41,879 nucleotides of DNA from JACCWM01 sp040393065 (lineage in GTDB: Bacteria; Myxococcota_A; Bradymonadia; Bradymonadales; Bradymonadaceae). This document shows, one piece after another, positions 23,745 through 33,327 of the stretch; the stretch's first letter is position 1, and the number at the start of each line of letters is the position of its first letter. The DNA is taken from contig JBEBUW010000029.1 of NCBI GenBank assembly GCA_040393065.1, positions 1 through 41,879 of the forward strand, written 5' to 3'. Both the position numbers and the translations under genes were made by a program. The notes under the pieces were generated by a model. That model was not told the origin of the DNA, did not search any database, and saw only the letters and a program-made list of their open reading frames with translations.

Positions 23745-25400
23745 ATGAAAGCGATGAACCCCAATCACGATTCCAATCAAGACTCTCAGCATCCCCAAGA
23801 ACCCACGCAAAACGAGCACGTTTCTAATGCGTCCGATAACGATGAAGTAGAAGCGGAGCCGGCAGATACTTCGACGTCACAAGATGACCTTTCGGAAACT
23901 TCTGAAACCGACGACGAGCAACAGGAAGCCGGTGCAGAAGGCGAAAACACCGGCGGACGTCCGCGCAGAAAGAAAAAGCCACTGCGCGAAATCGTGCTGC
24001 CCGAACTTCGTCGGCTGGCCGAACTGACCACGCGTTATCCTGAAATCGGCGCGCCGCTGGCCGACCTGGCGCTCAAACTCGGTCACCGTGACCTGAGCCA
24101 GCGCCTGCTCAATGTGGCGCTGGAAGGCGGCGAAGAAGGCATCGACGCGCGCTTTTTGTCCGCAGAGCTTGCTCGCCGCGAGGGACGCTACACCGAAGTG
24201 CTCGAGCACGTTCTGGCCGCGCTTTCGCAGTATGCCGAAAGCGGCGACGAGAACACCGACCGTGGCGCACGCCTTTTGCATCTGGTTCGCCAGGGATTTG
24301 CTGTTGTGATGTTTGAGCTGGGCGATATTTCGGCACATTCCGAGTTCTCCAAAGCCATCACCGAGAATTTGCTCAAGCTGGAAGACCGCTTCCGGGACAA
24401 CGCGTTTTTCTACACGCTGCTGGCTCAGGCGCAGTGGAGCACCGACCGCGAGTTGAGCGAACAGACCTGGGAGCGCGCGATTGCACTTGGCGAGCCGGAA
24501 TCGACCTGGAATGCACGCGGGACGTGGTATAAAGAGGCGGAAAACGACTTGGAGCGCGCCGAACAAGCGTACTTGCGCGGCCTGGAAGCAGCACCGGCCA
24601 GTGCACTGCTTTTGCACAATCTGGCGCAGATCATGATGACGCAGGCCGAGAAAGAAGGCATGGAGCCCGAAGAGGCCCGCCGCAAGCTCATCGAAGCTCG
24701 CACGATGCTTCGCCGCTCTCTCAAATACGGAATGCGCGTCACGCTGCGCCGCCACATCCACGAAACCATCGAACGGCTCGACGCGCAGCTCACGACGCTG
24801 CCGGTGCCCGCCACGCGTGAACCGCGTCAGACTCGCGAACCGCGTCAGCCGCGCCAGCCGGTCGCTCCGCCCAAAGTTGGCGATATCGTCACCGGCCGCG
24901 TGCGTTCCACCACGATTTACGGCGTTTTCTTGAGCATCAGCCGCGAACAAAGCGGTCTTTTGCACAAAACCGAAATCAGCCACGAAGTCGTCAATGATCC
25001 GGCCCGACTCTACAGCGTCGGCGATGAAATCGAAGTCAAGATCATCGACGTCAAAAAACTCGAAGACGGCACGCTCCGCGTCAGCTTCTCGCGCAAAGCG
25101 CTTTTGCCCGAACCCGAAGAAGCCGATGCATCCGGCGTGCAGCACGCAACGCGTCTGCCCCGCGCCAACACCAGCGTCTCGACCGGCAACGAAAATTTGC
25201 CGGACCAGACCCTGGGCAACCGTTCGCGCCAGCGCCGTCCGCGCAACGAGGACGGACGCTCCGGCCAGCGCGGCGCACGACGGCGCGACCCGCAAGACAG
25301 CGCGTCTGGCGAGAGCAAATCTTCCGAGCCGCTGGGCACCATCGGGGATTTGCTGCGCTCCCGACAAAGAAACGAAGATGATCCCGACGCGGATCAGTAA
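23745..25400 (+). CDS. TPR-like protein with C-terminal S1 RNA-binding domain
   Basis: Predicted 551 residues. Residues 1-75 are acidic and disordered, ending in a basic patch (RPRRKKKP). Residues about 80-345 are helical and TPR-like (Leu/Ala-rich helix pairs, LLHNLAQIMMTQAE). A Pro/Arg/Gln linker leads to an S1 domain at about 375-450 (VGDIVTGRVRSTTIYGVFLSI, then YSVGDEIEVKIIDV). The last 100 residues are basic and disordered with many Arg/Gln/Asp. S1 domains bind single-stranded RNA, so a role in translation or RNA turnover is likely, but this exact architecture is not one I can name. Start at 23745; an ATG at 23754 is an alternative. It appears monocistronic, with a promoter before it and a hairpin after it. 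Confidence 0.8.
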   Translation: MKAMNPNHDSNQDSQHPQEPTQNEHVSNASDNDEVEAEPADTSTSQDDLSETSETDDEQQEAGAEGENTGGRPRRKKKPLREIVLPELRRLAELTTRYPEIGAPLADLALKLGHRDLSQRLLNVALEGGEEGIDARFLSAELARREGRYTEVLEHVLAALSQYAESGDENTDRGARLLHLVRQGFAVVMFELGDISAHSEFSKAITENLLKLEDRFRDNAFFYTLLAQAQWSTDRELSEQTWERAIALGEPESTWNARGTWYKEAENDLERAEQAYLRGLEAAPASALLLHNLAQIMMTQAEKEGMEPEEARRKLIEARTMLRRSLKYGMRVTLRRHIHETIERLDAQLTTLPVPATREPRQTREPRQPRQPVAPPKVGDIVTGRVRSTTIYGVFLSISREQSGLLHKTEISHEVVNDPARLYSVGDEIEVKIIDVKKLEDGTLRVSFSRKALLPEPEEADASGVQHATRLPRANTSVSTGNENLPDQTLGNRSRQRRPRNEDGRSGQRGARRRDPQDSASGESKSSEPLGTIGDLLRSRQRNEDDPDADQ

Positions 25401-25420
25401 TTCCACACGGTGAAACCTTT

Positions 25421-25470
25421 TGCCCCGCCCTTTTCTGGTACTCCCAGGAACAGGGCGGGGCGATTGCTTT
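25421..25470 (+). terminator. Probable terminator of the TPR/S1 gene
   Basis: GCCCCGCCC (25422-25430) pairs with GGGCGGGGC (25453-25461); the loop contains a smaller CTGG/CCAG stem. It lies 21 bases past the stop. The T-tract after the stem is weak (GATTGCTTT), so it may be partly Rho-dependent. Confidence 0.6.
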
Positions 25471-25561
25471 AAGAATCGACTGAATTTGTAATTTTTTGAT
25501 GCTTTGATGATTGATTTATCTGGCAAAGATTCCGACAAAGATTTTCGATAAAGAGGTATTC

Positions 25562-27322
25562 ATGGCTTTCGAACATGGCGGTGCAATCATCGCTGAACGT
25601 TTATCGCGCTACGGTGTCGACTATGTATTTACCCTTTGCGGCGGTCACATTTCACCGATTCTGACAGCTTCCAAATCGCGCGGCATTCAGGTGGTTGACG
25701 TGCGTGACGAAGTCAGCGCTGTGTTCGCAGCCGATGCCGTGGCTCGCATGACCGGAAAAGTCGGCGTCGCAGCCGTTACGGCCGGCCCGGGCGTCACCAA
25801 TACCGTCACCGCGATCAAAAACGCGCAGATGGCTCAGTCTCCGCTTGTTCTGATCGGCGGCTCGGCCGCGACCGTGCTCAAAGGCCGGGGCTCTCTGCAA
25901 GATATCGACCAGATTTCGTTGATGAAACCCATCACGAAATGGGCCGTTGCCTGCAAAACCGTCGCCGACCTGGCGCCGACCATCGACCGCGCGCTGGCGC
26001 TGGCCGCCGACGGCGTTCCCGGCCCTGTGTTCGTCGAAGTGCCCATCGACCTGCTCTACCCCGAAGAACTCGTACGCGAATGGTTCATGAAAGAAAGCGG
26101 CGTGCAGGGCGCGCGCAGCATCACCAGCCGCCTGACCGAAGCCTATTTGACCGCGCATCTTTTCCGTCAGTTCCACGTTCCGCACATTCCCATCGGCCTG
26201 CCCAAACTCAGCGAGCCGCCAAGCAACGAAGAACGCGGCGCCGAACTCGCCCAGATCGACGAAGCACTCGCCCTTTTGCGCTCTGCCAAACGCCCTGTCC
26301 TCATTCTCGGCAGCCAGGCACTGGCCAACTTTACCCCGGAACGCGCTGCAGAACTCGCGGAAGACGTCACCAACCTGGGCGTGCCCACGTTCCTGGGCGG
26401 CACCGCGCGCGGTTTGCTCGGCCGCCACAACGAAGTCCAGTTCCGCCATGCGCGCGGCAAAGCTCTTAAAGAAGCCGACCTTGTGCTGGTCGCCGGATTC
26501 CCCTTCGATTTCCGCCTGGGCTACGGACGTTCCTTTGGTCGCAACACCAAAGTCATTTCCGCCAACCTGAGCGCGGAAGACCTGCGCAAAAACCGCAAAC
26601 CAGACCTCGGCCTTTTGATGCACCCCGGCGAGTTTGTAACGCGCCTGTCCCGAGCTCATGGCGGCGGTGGCGACTGGGATGCATGGTTTGAGACGCTGAG
26701 CGAGCGCGAAAGCGCGCGCGATGCCGAAATCACCGAACAGGCGCAGGAAAAAACCGAGCTGGTCAACTCGCTGCACTTCTGCCAGCGCCTGGAAGAAAAA
26801 ATGTCGGACGATGCCGTGCTGGTTGTGGACGGCGGCGATTTTGTCGCCACGGCCGCCTACATCGTGCGGCCGCGCAGCCCGCTTTCCTGGCTCGATCCGG
26901 GCGTTTTCGGCACGCTGGGCGTGGGCGGCGGCTTTGCGGTGGGCGCGGCCCTGGCACGCAAAGATGCCCAGGTCTGGATCATCTACGGCGACGGCTCCAG
27001 CGCCTACAGCCTTGCAGAATTCGACACCTGCGTGCGCCACGGCCTGGCGCCCATCGCCATCATCGGAAACGACGGCGCCTGGGCACAGATCGCGCGCGAC
27101 CAGGTCGAAATCCTCCAGGACGACGTCGCCACGACCCTGCTCCGCTCCGACTACCACAAAGTCGCCGAAGGCTACGGCGGCGTGGGAATCCTCGTGACCA
27201 AGCACAGCCAGATCGACAAAGCACTCGACAAGGCCATCGAATTGTCCAGAGAAGGCAAACCTGTCTTGATCAACGTGCACATCTCCCCCAACGAGTTCCG
27301 CAAAGGCTCGATCTCGATGTAA
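25562..27322 (+). CDS. Thiamine-diphosphate enzyme, ILVBL/2-hydroxyacyl-CoA lyase-like
   Basis: Predicted 586 residues from the ATG at 25562, chosen for AGAGG six bases upstream; a start at 25511 adds 17 unlikely residues. Three-domain ThDP enzyme of the acetolactate synthase superfamily. Catalytic glutamate E50 in VRDEVSAVFAADAVAR; VTAGPGVTNTVTAIKNAQMAQSPL closely resembles ILVBL (HACL2) proteins; the Mg-ThDP motif runs from GDG (476-478) to ND (503-504). ILVBL/HACL enzymes split 2-hydroxyacyl-CoAs into a shortened aldehyde and formyl-CoA; true acetolactate synthase is less likely because no small subunit follows. The oxidoreductase and lipid kinase downstream lie on the same strand but have their own promoter. 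Confidence 0.85.
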   Translation: MAFEHGGAIIAERLSRYGVDYVFTLCGGHISPILTASKSRGIQVVDVRDEVSAVFAADAVARMTGKVGVAAVTAGPGVTNTVTAIKNAQMAQSPLVLIGGSAATVLKGRGSLQDIDQISLMKPITKWAVACKTVADLAPTIDRALALAADGVPGPVFVEVPIDLLYPEELVREWFMKESGVQGARSITSRLTEAYLTAHLFRQFHVPHIPIGLPKLSEPPSNEERGAELAQIDEALALLRSAKRPVLILGSQALANFTPERAAELAEDVTNLGVPTFLGGTARGLLGRHNEVQFRHARGKALKEADLVLVAGFPFDFRLGYGRSFGRNTKVISANLSAEDLRKNRKPDLGLLMHPGEFVTRLSRAHGGGGDWDAWFETLSERESARDAEITEQAQEKTELVNSLHFCQRLEEKMSDDAVLVVDGGDFVATAAYIVRPRSPLSWLDPGVFGTLGVGGGFAVGAALARKDAQVWIIYGDGSSAYSLAEFDTCVRHGLAPIAIIGNDGAWAQIARDQVEILQDDVATTLLRSDYHKVAEGYGGVGILVTKHSQIDKALDKAIELSREGKPVLINVHISPNEFRKGSISM

Positions 27323-27360
27323 TCTGGCCGCGCGATGCAACTCAATCGCACACGGTACAT

Positions 27361-27425
27361 GCAGGTGTTTTGACAAGTCGGACGAGCCTGACCTATAACG
27401 AGGCGCCTTCAAGCAAAACACCTGC
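27361..27425. repeat. Perfect 11-bp inverted repeat bracketing a promoter
   Basis: GCAGGTGTTTT (27361-27371) and its exact complement AAAACACCTGC (27415-27425) flank a consensus-like promoter; the left arm overlaps the first two bases of the -35 box. Arm centres are 54 bases apart, about five helical turns. The layout suits a dimeric or looping repressor; a long-stem RNA structure is less likely because the loop is 43 bases and contains the promoter. Confidence 0.7.
27370..27399 (+). promoter_or_regulatory. Sigma-70-type promoter of the oxidoreductase gene
   Basis: A perfect -35 TTGACA (27370-27375), 18-base spacer and -10 TATAAC (27394-27399). Transcription would start near 27406, giving a leader of about 85 bases. 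The best promoter match in the window. Confidence 0.75.
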
Positions 27426-27490
27426 AAAAAATCTGAATAAACCCGGCAAAAATACACCAGTGTACGGCAACGATTGTGGAGAGAAAGTAG

Positions 27491-28564
27491 ATGGCGCGAC
27501 TAAAAGTTGGCATTGTGGGTGCAGGTAGCATCGCGGATCTGCACGCCGAAGGTTACAAAAACGATAACCGCGCAGAAATCGTGGCCGTCTGCGACCGCGA
27601 CGAAGACCGCGCTATCAAACGCTCGCTCGACTGGGGCGCACGCGCCTACTACACGAATTTCTCCGAAATGCTCAAAGATCCGAGCATCGACGCCGTAGAA
27701 ATTCTCACGCCGCATTATCTCCATGCTCCGCAGATCATCGATGCCCTGCGCGCCGGCAAACACGTGCTTGTCGAGCGCCCGATTGCACTTTCCCTGGAAG
27801 AAGCCAACCAGGTCATCCAGGTCGCGCGCCAGTCCGGCAAAGTCCTCCAGGTTTTCGAACCCTGCCTGTTTTACAAGCCTTTGCTCGACGCACGCAGCCT
27901 GATCGACGCCGGTGAAATCGGCCGCCCCTCCAGTCTGCAAATCCAGGCAACGATTGGAAAATCCGAAAGCGACATCTGGAATTTCGGCGAATCCTCCGAC
28001 CAGCTCTGGCGCTTCGATCCGCAATTCTCCGGCGGCTCGCCCATGCTCTACGACGTCGGCTATCAGGCGTTTTGCATCGCGCTGTTTTTGATCGGAAACG
28101 TCGAGAAAATCGAAGTCTGGCGCTCCGACACCACGATCCGCGAAGGCATCAAAATCGACGCACCCACCTCCGCCATGTGGAAACACTACGGCCAGGATTG
28201 CTACGGCACGCTCAACATGAGCTACGCACCCGAGCGAAAAATGCGCACCAGCCATCACCCGCTCGAATTCAAAATCAACGTCGGCGGCACACGCGGCGAC
28301 ATCCAGATCATCCGCAGCTCCGACCCGACCCTGCTCGAATCGCCGGTCGAGCTGCGCCGCGACAGCCGCAAAGTCTGCTACGGCCAGAAAAGCACCGCCT
28401 TTGAAGACAGCTTTGTACGCGCAACCCGCAACTTCATCGGTGCCTGCCTGGGCGAAGACGACGCCCTGCTCGGCCCCAACGAAGCACGCCAGCTCTTGCT
28501 TTTGACCCTGGCCTATCTGGAATCCTCACGTCGCGGCCGCGCCGTGACCCTGCAACACGGTTGA
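27491..28564 (+). CDS. Gfo/Idh/MocA-family oxidoreductase with altered catalytic residues
   Basis: Predicted 357 residues. N-terminal NAD(P)-binding Rossmann domain (GIVGAGSIADLH) and C-terminal alpha/beta dimerisation domain. In most catalytic members the motif EKP carries the catalytic Lys; here it is E95-R96-P97. The downstream G-x-H motif also differs: DVGYQAF has Gln where His is usual. Both changes suggest a changed reaction or a non-dehydrogenase role. The start at 27491 is preceded by GGAGAG. The lipid kinase gene follows after 56 bases. Related enzymes act on sugars, inositols or biliverdin; the substrate here is unknown. Confidence 0.85.
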   Translation: MARLKVGIVGAGSIADLHAEGYKNDNRAEIVAVCDRDEDRAIKRSLDWGARAYYTNFSEMLKDPSIDAVEILTPHYLHAPQIIDALRAGKHVLVERPIALSLEEANQVIQVARQSGKVLQVFEPCLFYKPLLDARSLIDAGEIGRPSSLQIQATIGKSESDIWNFGESSDQLWRFDPQFSGGSPMLYDVGYQAFCIALFLIGNVEKIEVWRSDTTIREGIKIDAPTSAMWKHYGQDCYGTLNMSYAPERKMRTSHHPLEFKINVGGTRGDIQIIRSSDPTLLESPVELRRDSRKVCYGQKSTAFEDSFVRATRNFIGACLGEDDALLGPNEARQLLLLTLAYLESSRRGRAVTLQHG

Positions 28565-28620
28565 TCCTCTCCCCTCCACAGTTTCTGCGCAGCATTGCAC
28601 CATTTTAGAAAGTCAGTTCC

Positions 28621-29667
28621 ATGCAAATTGCCGTTGATCCCAGACGAATCCACGTAATCCCGCCCCCCAAACGCTTTGCCGTGCTCCTCAACGCGCGCGC
28701 CAAAGCGTGGACGGGCGAAATCCACCAGGCCGTCGCGCGCTTTGTGCCGCCCGAAGATCTGTACCTGACCGACGATTTCCGCCAGGCCGAACAAACCGTC
28801 GACAAAATCCTCAACTCCGGCCTGTACGACGCAATTTTCACCGGCGGCGGCGATGGAACCATCATTTACCTTGTCAACGCCATCGAGAAACGCATCCAGG
28901 CCGGCAAGATCAAACGCGAAAACGCGCCGCCCGTCGGCGTCTTGCGCCTTGGCACCGGCAACGCCATCGCAACCTATGTAGGCGCCGGCCCGATCATTGA
29001 GGATTTGCGCGCGCTCAGCGCCGGCAGCCCGCTCAAAATCAGCTGCGTCCAACTCGTCGATGACGGCGAACACCGCACGCCCTTCACCGGCATTGGCTGG
29101 GACGCCGACATCCTCAACGATTACGACAACCTCAAAAAACGCGTTCGTGAAACGCCCTGGGAAAACTACGTCACCGGCCTGGGCGGCTACGCGCTCTCCA
29201 TCGGCACACGCACCATCCCCAAAGCCGTGCGCCGCGGCGGCTCGCACATCGTCATCACCAACCTCGGCGAAGTCGCCTACCACCTCAACGAGCACGGCGA
29301 AATCATCCGCGAAATCGCACCCGGCGAAGTCGCCTACGACGGCCCCGCCAAAATCTGCTCCGCTGCCAGCATTCCGTACTGGGGCTTCAAAATCCGCATG
29401 TTTCCTTACGCGAACCTGCGCCCCGGCTATTTCGAAGTCCGCACCTACCGCGGCAACGTCAGCACCCTGCTCAGCGATTTGCCCGGCTTCTGGAAAGGCG
29501 ACATCGCTCCCAGCAAACTCAACGACTTCCTGTTCACCAAAGTCCGCGTCGACGTTCTCGACCGCCCCACCTCCTATCAGGTCTCCGGCGACGCCGCCGG
29601 CATGCGCTCCACCATCACCTGGAGCATCGCCGAAAACCCCGCCTATCTGGCCGTTCCGCTGCAATAA
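28621..29667 (+). CDS. Diacylglycerol/sphingosine-kinase-type lipid kinase
   Basis: Predicted 348 residues. The DAGK catalytic domain is shown by VLLNARAKAW near the N-terminus, FTGGGDGTI (nucleotide loop, about residues 77-85) and LRLGTGNA. The C-terminal half has the beta-sandwich pattern of YegS/DgkB-like kinases (GIGWDADILNDYDNL). It would phosphorylate a lipid hydroxyl with ATP at the inner face of the membrane. No membrane helix is seen. It follows the oxidoreductase by 56 bases and is probably co-transcribed with it. The natural substrate (diacylglycerol or another lipid) is not settled by sequence. Confidence 0.85.
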   Translation: MQIAVDPRRIHVIPPPKRFAVLLNARAKAWTGEIHQAVARFVPPEDLYLTDDFRQAEQTVDKILNSGLYDAIFTGGGDGTIIYLVNAIEKRIQAGKIKRENAPPVGVLRLGTGNAIATYVGAGPIIEDLRALSAGSPLKISCVQLVDDGEHRTPFTGIGWDADILNDYDNLKKRVRETPWENYVTGLGGYALSIGTRTIPKAVRRGGSHIVITNLGEVAYHLNEHGEIIREIAPGEVAYDGPAKICSAASIPYWGFKIRMFPYANLRPGYFEVRTYRGNVSTLLSDLPGFWKGDIAPSKLNDFLFTKVRVDVLDRPTSYQVSGDAAGMRSTITWSIAENPAYLAVPLQ

Positions 29668-29736
29668 TTCAGTTCGTTTGAACTTCTGCGGCATAAATCC
29701 ACACCGGCTGAAGTTGCCCCCCACAGCTTTTCCAGG

Positions 29737-29765
29737 TTGACGTAACACCACGTCTTCTCTAAGGT
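29737..29765 (+). promoter_or_regulatory. Candidate promoter of miaB
   Basis: TTGACG (29737-29742), 17-base spacer, TAAGGT (29760-29765), about 59 bases before the miaB start. The -35 is good, the -10 moderate. Confidence 0.4.
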
Positions 29766-29824
29766 TTGCCCCCACTTTCGGCAATTTTTCCGAATTGATG
29801 TTCGATTTACCCCAGTAAACTACT

Positions 29825-31234
29825 ATGAATAACCAAAACGATTCCGCTCATAACGATCCAAACGCTCACAACGGCGAGTCCAACAGCATGCCGGCTGTTG
29901 GTTTTCGTCCTGGAAAACGCGTTTATATCGAGACCTACGGCTGCCAGATGAACGCTGCCGACAGCGAACTGATGGGCGGCATTCTGGCCGAGCAAGGCTA
30001 CACCGCAGCCGATTCGCTGGAAGATTCCGACATCATTCTGATCAATACCTGCGCCGTCCGCGAACGCGCCGAAGAACGCGTCTTTGGTCGCCTCTCGCAC
30101 CTGCTGCAGTTCAAAGCCGAACGCCCCGACGTCAAACTCGGCATCACCGGTTGCATGGCCGAGCGCATGCGCGACGACATCATCACCCGCGCGCCCTACG
30201 TCGATCTGGTCATCGGCCCCGACGCCTACCGTCGCCTGCCCGAAGTCCTCAACGAAACCCAGAAAGACGGCGCCCCGACCGTGGTCGATGCGCGCAAACA
30301 CCGCAAAGAAACCTACGAAGGCCTCACGCCCATCCGCCAAAAAGGTATCGGCGGCTGGGTCACCGTGCAGCGCGGCTGCGACAAATTCTGCACCTTCTGC
30401 ATCGTTCCCTTCGTCCGCGGTCGCGAACGCGGCGTCGATCCCAAAGACATCCTGCGCCAGTGCCAGGAACTCGCCGACAAAGGCTTCAAAGAAGTCACCC
30501 TGCTTGGCCAGACCGTCAACTCCTACCGCCACGAAGACACCGACTTCGCCGACCTGCTCGAAGAAGTCGTCAAAATCGATGGCATCGAACGCATCCGCTT
30601 TACCTCGCCATATCCGATCGATTTCACCGACAAATTGATCGCGACCATGGCCCGACACGACAAAATTTCCAAGTACCTGCACATGCCTGTCCAATCCGGC
30701 TCGCAGCAAGTACTTGAACGCATGCGCCGCGGCTATTCGATCGACGAATACTACACGCTCGTCCGAAAAATCCGCGCCGCCATGCCCAATATCGCGATGT
30801 CCACCGATGTCATTGTCGGATTTCCCGCCGAAACCGAAGAAGACTACGAAAAAACCGTCGCGCTCATCAAAGATATCCGCTTCGACTTTGCCTACCTCTT
30901 CAAGTACTCCGAGCGAAGCGGAACCTATGCTGCAAAAAAACTTGCCGATGACATCTCTGAAGAAGTCAAAGGACGCCGCTTGCGGCAACTCATCGAAGTC
31001 CAGGAAAACATTAGCAAAGAGATATTTGATACGCTCATTGGCAAAACGTTCCGTGTTCTCGTCGAAGGCCCCAGCCGACGCGACGAAAACCAGCTCTGTG
31101 GACGCACCGATGAATTTAAAATGACCGTTTTTGATCCCGTCGAAGGCGTCGATATCAAACCCGGTCAGCTTGTTGATGTCCGCATCACCGATTGCACCAG
31201 TCATACCCTGATTGGTGAAATGGTTGTCGCGTAA
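29825..31234 (+). CDS. miaB: tRNA-2-methylthio-N6-dimethylallyladenosine synthase
   Basis: Predicted 469 residues. Radical-SAM methylthiotransferase that modifies A37 of tRNAs reading U-starting codons. The N-terminal UPF0004 domain supplies cluster ligands C40 (YGCQMN), C76 (NTCAV) and C110 (TGCM); the radical-SAM motif CDKFCTFC gives C185, C189 and C192; a TRAM domain is at the C-terminus (about 400-469). All six cluster cysteines are present. The first 21 residues are Asn/His-rich; a start at 29888 (Met22, with GGCGAG upstream) would give a standard N-terminus. metK, which makes its cofactor SAM, follows after 59 bases. Confidence 0.95.
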   Translation: MNNQNDSAHNDPNAHNGESNSMPAVGFRPGKRVYIETYGCQMNAADSELMGGILAEQGYTAADSLEDSDIILINTCAVRERAEERVFGRLSHLLQFKAERPDVKLGITGCMAERMRDDIITRAPYVDLVIGPDAYRRLPEVLNETQKDGAPTVVDARKHRKETYEGLTPIRQKGIGGWVTVQRGCDKFCTFCIVPFVRGRERGVDPKDILRQCQELADKGFKEVTLLGQTVNSYRHEDTDFADLLEEVVKIDGIERIRFTSPYPIDFTDKLIATMARHDKISKYLHMPVQSGSQQVLERMRRGYSIDEYYTLVRKIRAAMPNIAMSTDVIVGFPAETEEDYEKTVALIKDIRFDFAYLFKYSERSGTYAAKKLADDISEEVKGRRLRQLIEVQENISKEIFDTLIGKTFRVLVEGPSRRDENQLCGRTDEFKMTVFDPVEGVDIKPGQLVDVRITDCTSHTLIGEMVVA

Positions 31235-31248
31235 TTTAGCATTCGTCT

Positions 31249-31264
31249 TCTGTTGAGAAACAGA
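31249..31264 (+). other. Small hairpin in the miaB-metK gap
   Basis: TCTGTT-GAGA-AACAGA is a 6-bp stem with a GNRA tetraloop, 29 bases before the metK start. The 59-base gap is too short for the common SAM-I riboswitch and I see none of its conserved elements. Confidence 0.35.
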
Positions 31265-31293
31265 CCCTGAAGAACCATGGGAGTACACCACTG

Positions 31294-32445
<1,152 letters not shown>

Positions 32446-32470
32446 TACGCATCACAGTTTCACCCGGATC

Positions 32471-32512
32471 AAAAAATCCCGGCCGCTCCCAAGAGAGCCG
32501 CCGGGATTTTTT
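32471..32512 (+). terminator. Terminator of the miaB-metK unit
   Basis: AAAAAATCCCGG (32471-32482) pairs with CCGGGATTTTTT (32501-32512), 12 bp, with an inner GC/CTC stem in the loop and six T at the end. It lies 26 bases after the metK stop. Confidence 0.9.
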
Positions 32513-32681
32513 ATGCCTTTTTTACGCCGCCCGGAACACACTTTCCCCTTTGCCTTTCTTCCAATTTTCCTCCAGACTATCCGGCATCATCACAAGTTTT
32601 GAGAGGCCGCACCCAGGGCGCCTGCAGTCCAGAACGTTTCCTTTTCCTTACAAAACGTCATTCACCCAGGGACTGAAAACC

Positions 32682-32993
32682 ATGCAAACACGTATTTTTC
32701 TCACCGCCCTTGTTGCTTTCATTTTCCTCACAGCCTGCGGCGACGAAGACCACCAACAGGCCATCGATCGCTGCGAAAACCTGATGACGACGCTCTGCGA
32801 GAAATCCGCCTCCACCTGCACCCAATCCTCCTACGAGGACTGCGCCACCATCTTCCGCCAGAACCTCAACTGCGGCGCCGCCATCGACACCTCCAACCAG
32901 TACGACCGCTGCATTTCCGACATCAACGCAAGCTCCTGCCCCGCCTTCGACGCCCTGCCCGCCTCCTGCGCCAACGTCATCATCCTTGGCTAA
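32682..32993 (+). CDS. Small Cys-rich lipoprotein
   Basis: Predicted 103 residues. Signal peptide MQTRIFLTALVAFIFLTAC with a lipobox ending in the lipidated Cys. The mature part has eight further cysteines, an even number consistent with four disulfides in an exported protein. The ATG at 32682 is chosen because it begins the signal peptide; AGGGA lies nine bases upstream. An earlier in-frame start at 32550 adds 44 unlikely residues. I do not recognise a family. It stands alone between the metK terminator and the next lipoprotein. Confidence 0.75.
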   Translation: MQTRIFLTALVAFIFLTACGDEDHQQAIDRCENLMTTLCEKSASTCTQSSYEDCATIFRQNLNCGAAIDTSNQYDRCISDINASSCPAFDALPASCANVIILG

Positions 32994-33327
32994 AATCCCC
33001 CCTTACTTCCTTCCATTACACAGTACGTAACCGGGGCATCCGCCCCGGATCGTCTGGCCAAACGCTCGTCCGACCATGACATAAATGTCCTCAATCGACG
33101 CTCCGACCTTGAGGCATTCTTATAAGTTTTTCGTCAGTTTCTCAGAAAACGACAAAAACAAAAAACAAATCCCTTCAAAAACAAGCACTTAAACACGAAC
33201 CCAAAATTTAAACGCATGGCTGGCACGGCACATGCATTTCATAAGAACCAACCTGGCGGGTTCAACCCGCTCGTTTTACCCACACTGCAGCTCCCTGCAG
33301 TAAAAACATTTCAAAAAGAGGTATCTC
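32994..33327. other. Intergenic region between two Cys-rich lipoprotein genes, 334 bp
   Basis: Contains a 7-bp GC hairpin without a T-tract (CCGGGGC-ATCC-GCCCCGG, 33031-33048), then an A-rich tract (about 33140-33215), a sigma-54-like promoter (33221-33236), and two leader hairpins: GCGGGTTCAACCCGC (33256-33270) and CTGCAG-CTCC-CTGCAG (33285-33300). No gene is seen. Confidence 0.6.
33221..33236 (+). promoter_or_regulatory. Sigma-54-like promoter of the Cys-repeat lipoprotein
   Basis: TGGCACGGCACATGCA matches the sigma-54 pattern TGGCACG-N4-TTGCA at all positions but one (A for the first T of the -12 element), with the invariant GG and GC at the right distance. It is 92 bases upstream of the gene. 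No enhancer-binding regulator is in the window. Confidence 0.5.

Noticed and set aside
31235..31293. SAM riboswitch before metK
   Set aside because: The gap is 59 bases and holds only a 6-bp GNRA hairpin; the conserved SAM-I features are missing.
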